Below are positions 62,207 through 64,000 of a stretch of DNA of 64,000 nt, one piece after another. The stretch spans positions 75,001 through 139,000 of the forward strand of contig JAXCGZ010003807.1 in the NCBI GenBank assembly GCA_037179515.1. Reading direction: 5' to 3'. The notes under the pieces were generated by a model. The model had not been told where the DNA came from, ran no database searches, and was given only the letters and a program-made list of their open reading frames with translations. The DNA is from Halocaridina rubra (lineage: Eukaryota > Arthropoda > Malacostraca > Decapoda > Atyidae). Each line of letters begins with the position of its first letter. Position 1 is the first letter of the stretch. The translations under genes and the position numbers were made by a program.

Positions 62207-63225
62207 GTTCTAAGCATGGAATAAATAGCACAAGTGGAATGTTATCAATGATAACAATGGTTTCAAATATGAAGTTAGGCTGGCAAACTAAAACTTTCTC
62301 TTGTAAGCTAGGGGAGATTAATGGTAACCATAGCAAAGCTAACAATAAGCAATTGTTTTAAAGAAGTTACACAATTCACTCACAGAATCGTGACTTTAGG
62401 TTATATGAACAAGACATGTAAAGCCGTCTGAAGCATTACTGTAAGAATTTTATATAAGAATTTGAAAAATTTTCCTTACAACTTAATCTGGATACATAAA
62501 GAATTTTGGATTCACTCCTTAAACGAACAAAAACTTCAAAAATTGGTGATAAATTTTGTCTGGATGTGATTTTATTTAGAGTCAAAGAGTGACATGATAC
62601 AATATGATACTGCTGAAAACTTTAATGTTCTACCGTGCATAAATTTTTTGCTTAATAGCCAAATTAATGAACATGTGTGTTTATCGCAGTTTTAAAAATT
62701 TTACTTAATGGGAAAAGAAAAAGTGAATATTTTGCATATGCAATGAAACAAGTACAAGCCATAATATATCAACACGTTCAATATGTGGTAACTCTTGAGG
62801 CAGGATACCATTGTTTTCAATAATATCTTGTAGAGTCTATTATGCTACATTCTGGTTTTGTCCTATCATTACAGGCTGAACTAAATGGCCGAGGGCATAA
62901 AGACTGCTTGTCTGAATGGGGGAAAAGTGCTATGAAACATTGATTTGGAAAGCTCCCAGCAAGAAGTGGTAAACAAGCAAGTTTGGTATTTAAATGAACA
63001 TAGATTTATTGCATTATGATAAATAAAACATATATTAGCAATCAAGAAATTTTCATCCTATGGAAAATATTCATACAGTAAGGTAGAGCATTGTAGATAT
63101 TTACTGGACAGATAATTTACTGCAAATACCATACTCATATATTTCATATTAAAGTGATTAATACCCTGTATTCAGTCTTATCATTGGTAATATTCCCCTT
63201 GTGCTATTTATTCCATTCTTAGAAC
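62207..63225. mobile_element. ~1-kb element with 48-bp terminal inverted repeats
   Basis: 62207-62254 and 63178-63225 are inverted complements with 4 mismatches in 48 (ends GTTCTAAGCATGGAATAAAT and GTTCTAAGAATGGAATAAAT). The 0.9-kb interior is AT-rich without a recognised frame. It cuts the Ty3 integrase. No obvious target duplication at the edges. Superfamily unknown. Confidence 0.75.
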
Positions 63226-63526
63226 TCTATCTATTAAAATGCTTTCAAAGAATTTGAGAATTATGGTGGGGACATTACTCTATAATCTTTAATCTACTGC
63301 AGAAAGTTTTATGTTTCTATGGATTACATGAAGCACATAACAGATAAACCTTCTTACCTCCTAAAGGCACTGCCAGAGAACGTACAACGAACTTTCTGTC
63401 TGTAACCAGTTAACTGGCAAACCGCTGGTGCCTCTATTGTTTTCTCATTTACTGAAAAATAAGAAAATATCAATAAACAAGTGTTTGATTATTAACTGCA
63501 TAAAATTATCTCTAAAAAAAGTTTAC
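63226..63526. other. Intron sequence, nothing recognised
   Basis: Lies downstream (minus-strand sense) of the donor of the 183-bp exon. Confidence 0.4.
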
Positions 63527-63709
63527 CAAATCCCACAAAACCCTGTTCCTAGAACAGCATTTCTCAAATGGTGCGCGTTATTCCACTTTAATTTTAAAAC
63601 CTCAGCATCAAAGTCTGCTTCATAAAAGCTTATTTGTCTACAATAAGCTTTTAAAGCTTCATTGATTCTATAATATGGCCAGGCAATTAATTCCAGTTCC
63701 CAATGGTAG
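63527..63709 (-). CDS. Internal exon (183 bp) of an unrecognised protein
   Basis: Minus-strand splice sites: AAATTTTATTCCAG|CTACC (exon from 63709) and GATTTG|GTAAAC (exon to 63527). It starts and ends in split-codon phase 2 and encodes 61 codons: YHWELELIAWPYYRINEAL, KAYCRQISFYEADFDAEV, LKLKWNNAHHLRNAVLG, TGFCGI. There are no stops in this frame and the composition is protein-like, rich in Trp, Tyr, Cys and His. The next exon in phase is 52871-52719. Family not recognised. Confidence 0.55.
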
Positions 63710-64000
63710 CTGGAATAAAATTTCATGAATACTGATTAGTATTAAGTTTAAGAAAGGAAAATACTACAGGCATTAACTGAATATCCTGATATTGCTTGTA
63801 GGATGGAATAAGCCAGACAGAGCCCATTGCAAAGGGTGCTTAACGCAGTGATCAATTTCATACTGTAAGTAAAGCAAGCTAACAGTGCGTCTCTACCACA
63901 AGTCGGAACTTGAGGCAGGAATAAAAAAACTCAACCACCAGCAAGTTTTCATCTAGTAATCTGATAATCTACAGGCAGTGACCAAACTGGGGAACAATAC
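63710..64000. other. Upstream intron sequence, nothing recognised
   Basis: Sequence 5' (minus strand) of the 183-bp exon; the window ends inside it. Confidence 0.4.

Overview
This is a piece of eukaryotic nuclear DNA from an animal, most likely a decapod crustacean. The inference rests on very long (TA)n, (GA)n and (TAA)n tracts, several lineages of CR1/Jockey-type LINEs, short-LTR Ty3 elements, Tigger/pogo elements and tRNA-derived SINEs packed around a few host exons. No species-diagnostic gene is present, so the organism call is moderate. There is no bacterial-style operon, CRISPR array or rRNA.

Host genes, all on the minus strand: (1) the full coding sequence of a GSTCD orthologue, intronless in its coding part, with a 3' splice site 15 bases before its ATG (41518-43353). 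(2) The last two exons of a single-pass membrane protein of unknown family (14496-15313), joined by a 101-bp intron. (3) Two phase-compatible internal exons, 183 bp and 153 bp, of an unrecognised membrane protein (63527-63709 and 52719-52871), separated by 10.7 kb of transposons. (2) and (3) could be one gene, but that is unproven.

Layout. 1-13.9 kb: a SINE with a 16-bp target duplication, microsatellites, and many copies of a CR1-type LINE (here LINE-A), one of them split by an antisense LINE-B. 14-16.4 kb: the membrane-protein 3' exons and a LINE tail. 16.4-39 kb: a chain of elements separated by (TA)n tracts. In order these are a LINE-B inside a tRNA-like repeat array, four-copy 'element M' members with internal tandem modules, a near-complete Tigger, a Tigger MITE, an intact 4.7-kb Ty3 retrotransposon with apparently identical LTRs, a Tigger deletion derivative carrying giant hairpins, and a small hAT MITE with a perfect 8-bp target duplication. 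39-43.4 kb: unique sequence and GSTCD. 43.9-55.4 kb: more LINE-A, LINE-B and a third LINE, a SINE and the 153-bp host exon. 55.5-62.2 kb: a three-layer nest (element M inside a decayed hAT inside a deleted Ty3 element). 62.2-63.2 kb: a 1-kb element with 48-bp inverted ends. 63.5 kb: the 183-bp host exon.

The mobile elements explain each other: LINE-B disrupts LINE-A and the tRNA-like array, TA-targeting DNA elements sit end to end in TA microsatellites, and the youngest insertion visible is the Ty3 element at 29-34 kb. Nearly all other transposon ORFs are broken. Exceptions are the Ty3 gag-pol and a 5'-truncated LINE-A reverse-transcriptase ORF.
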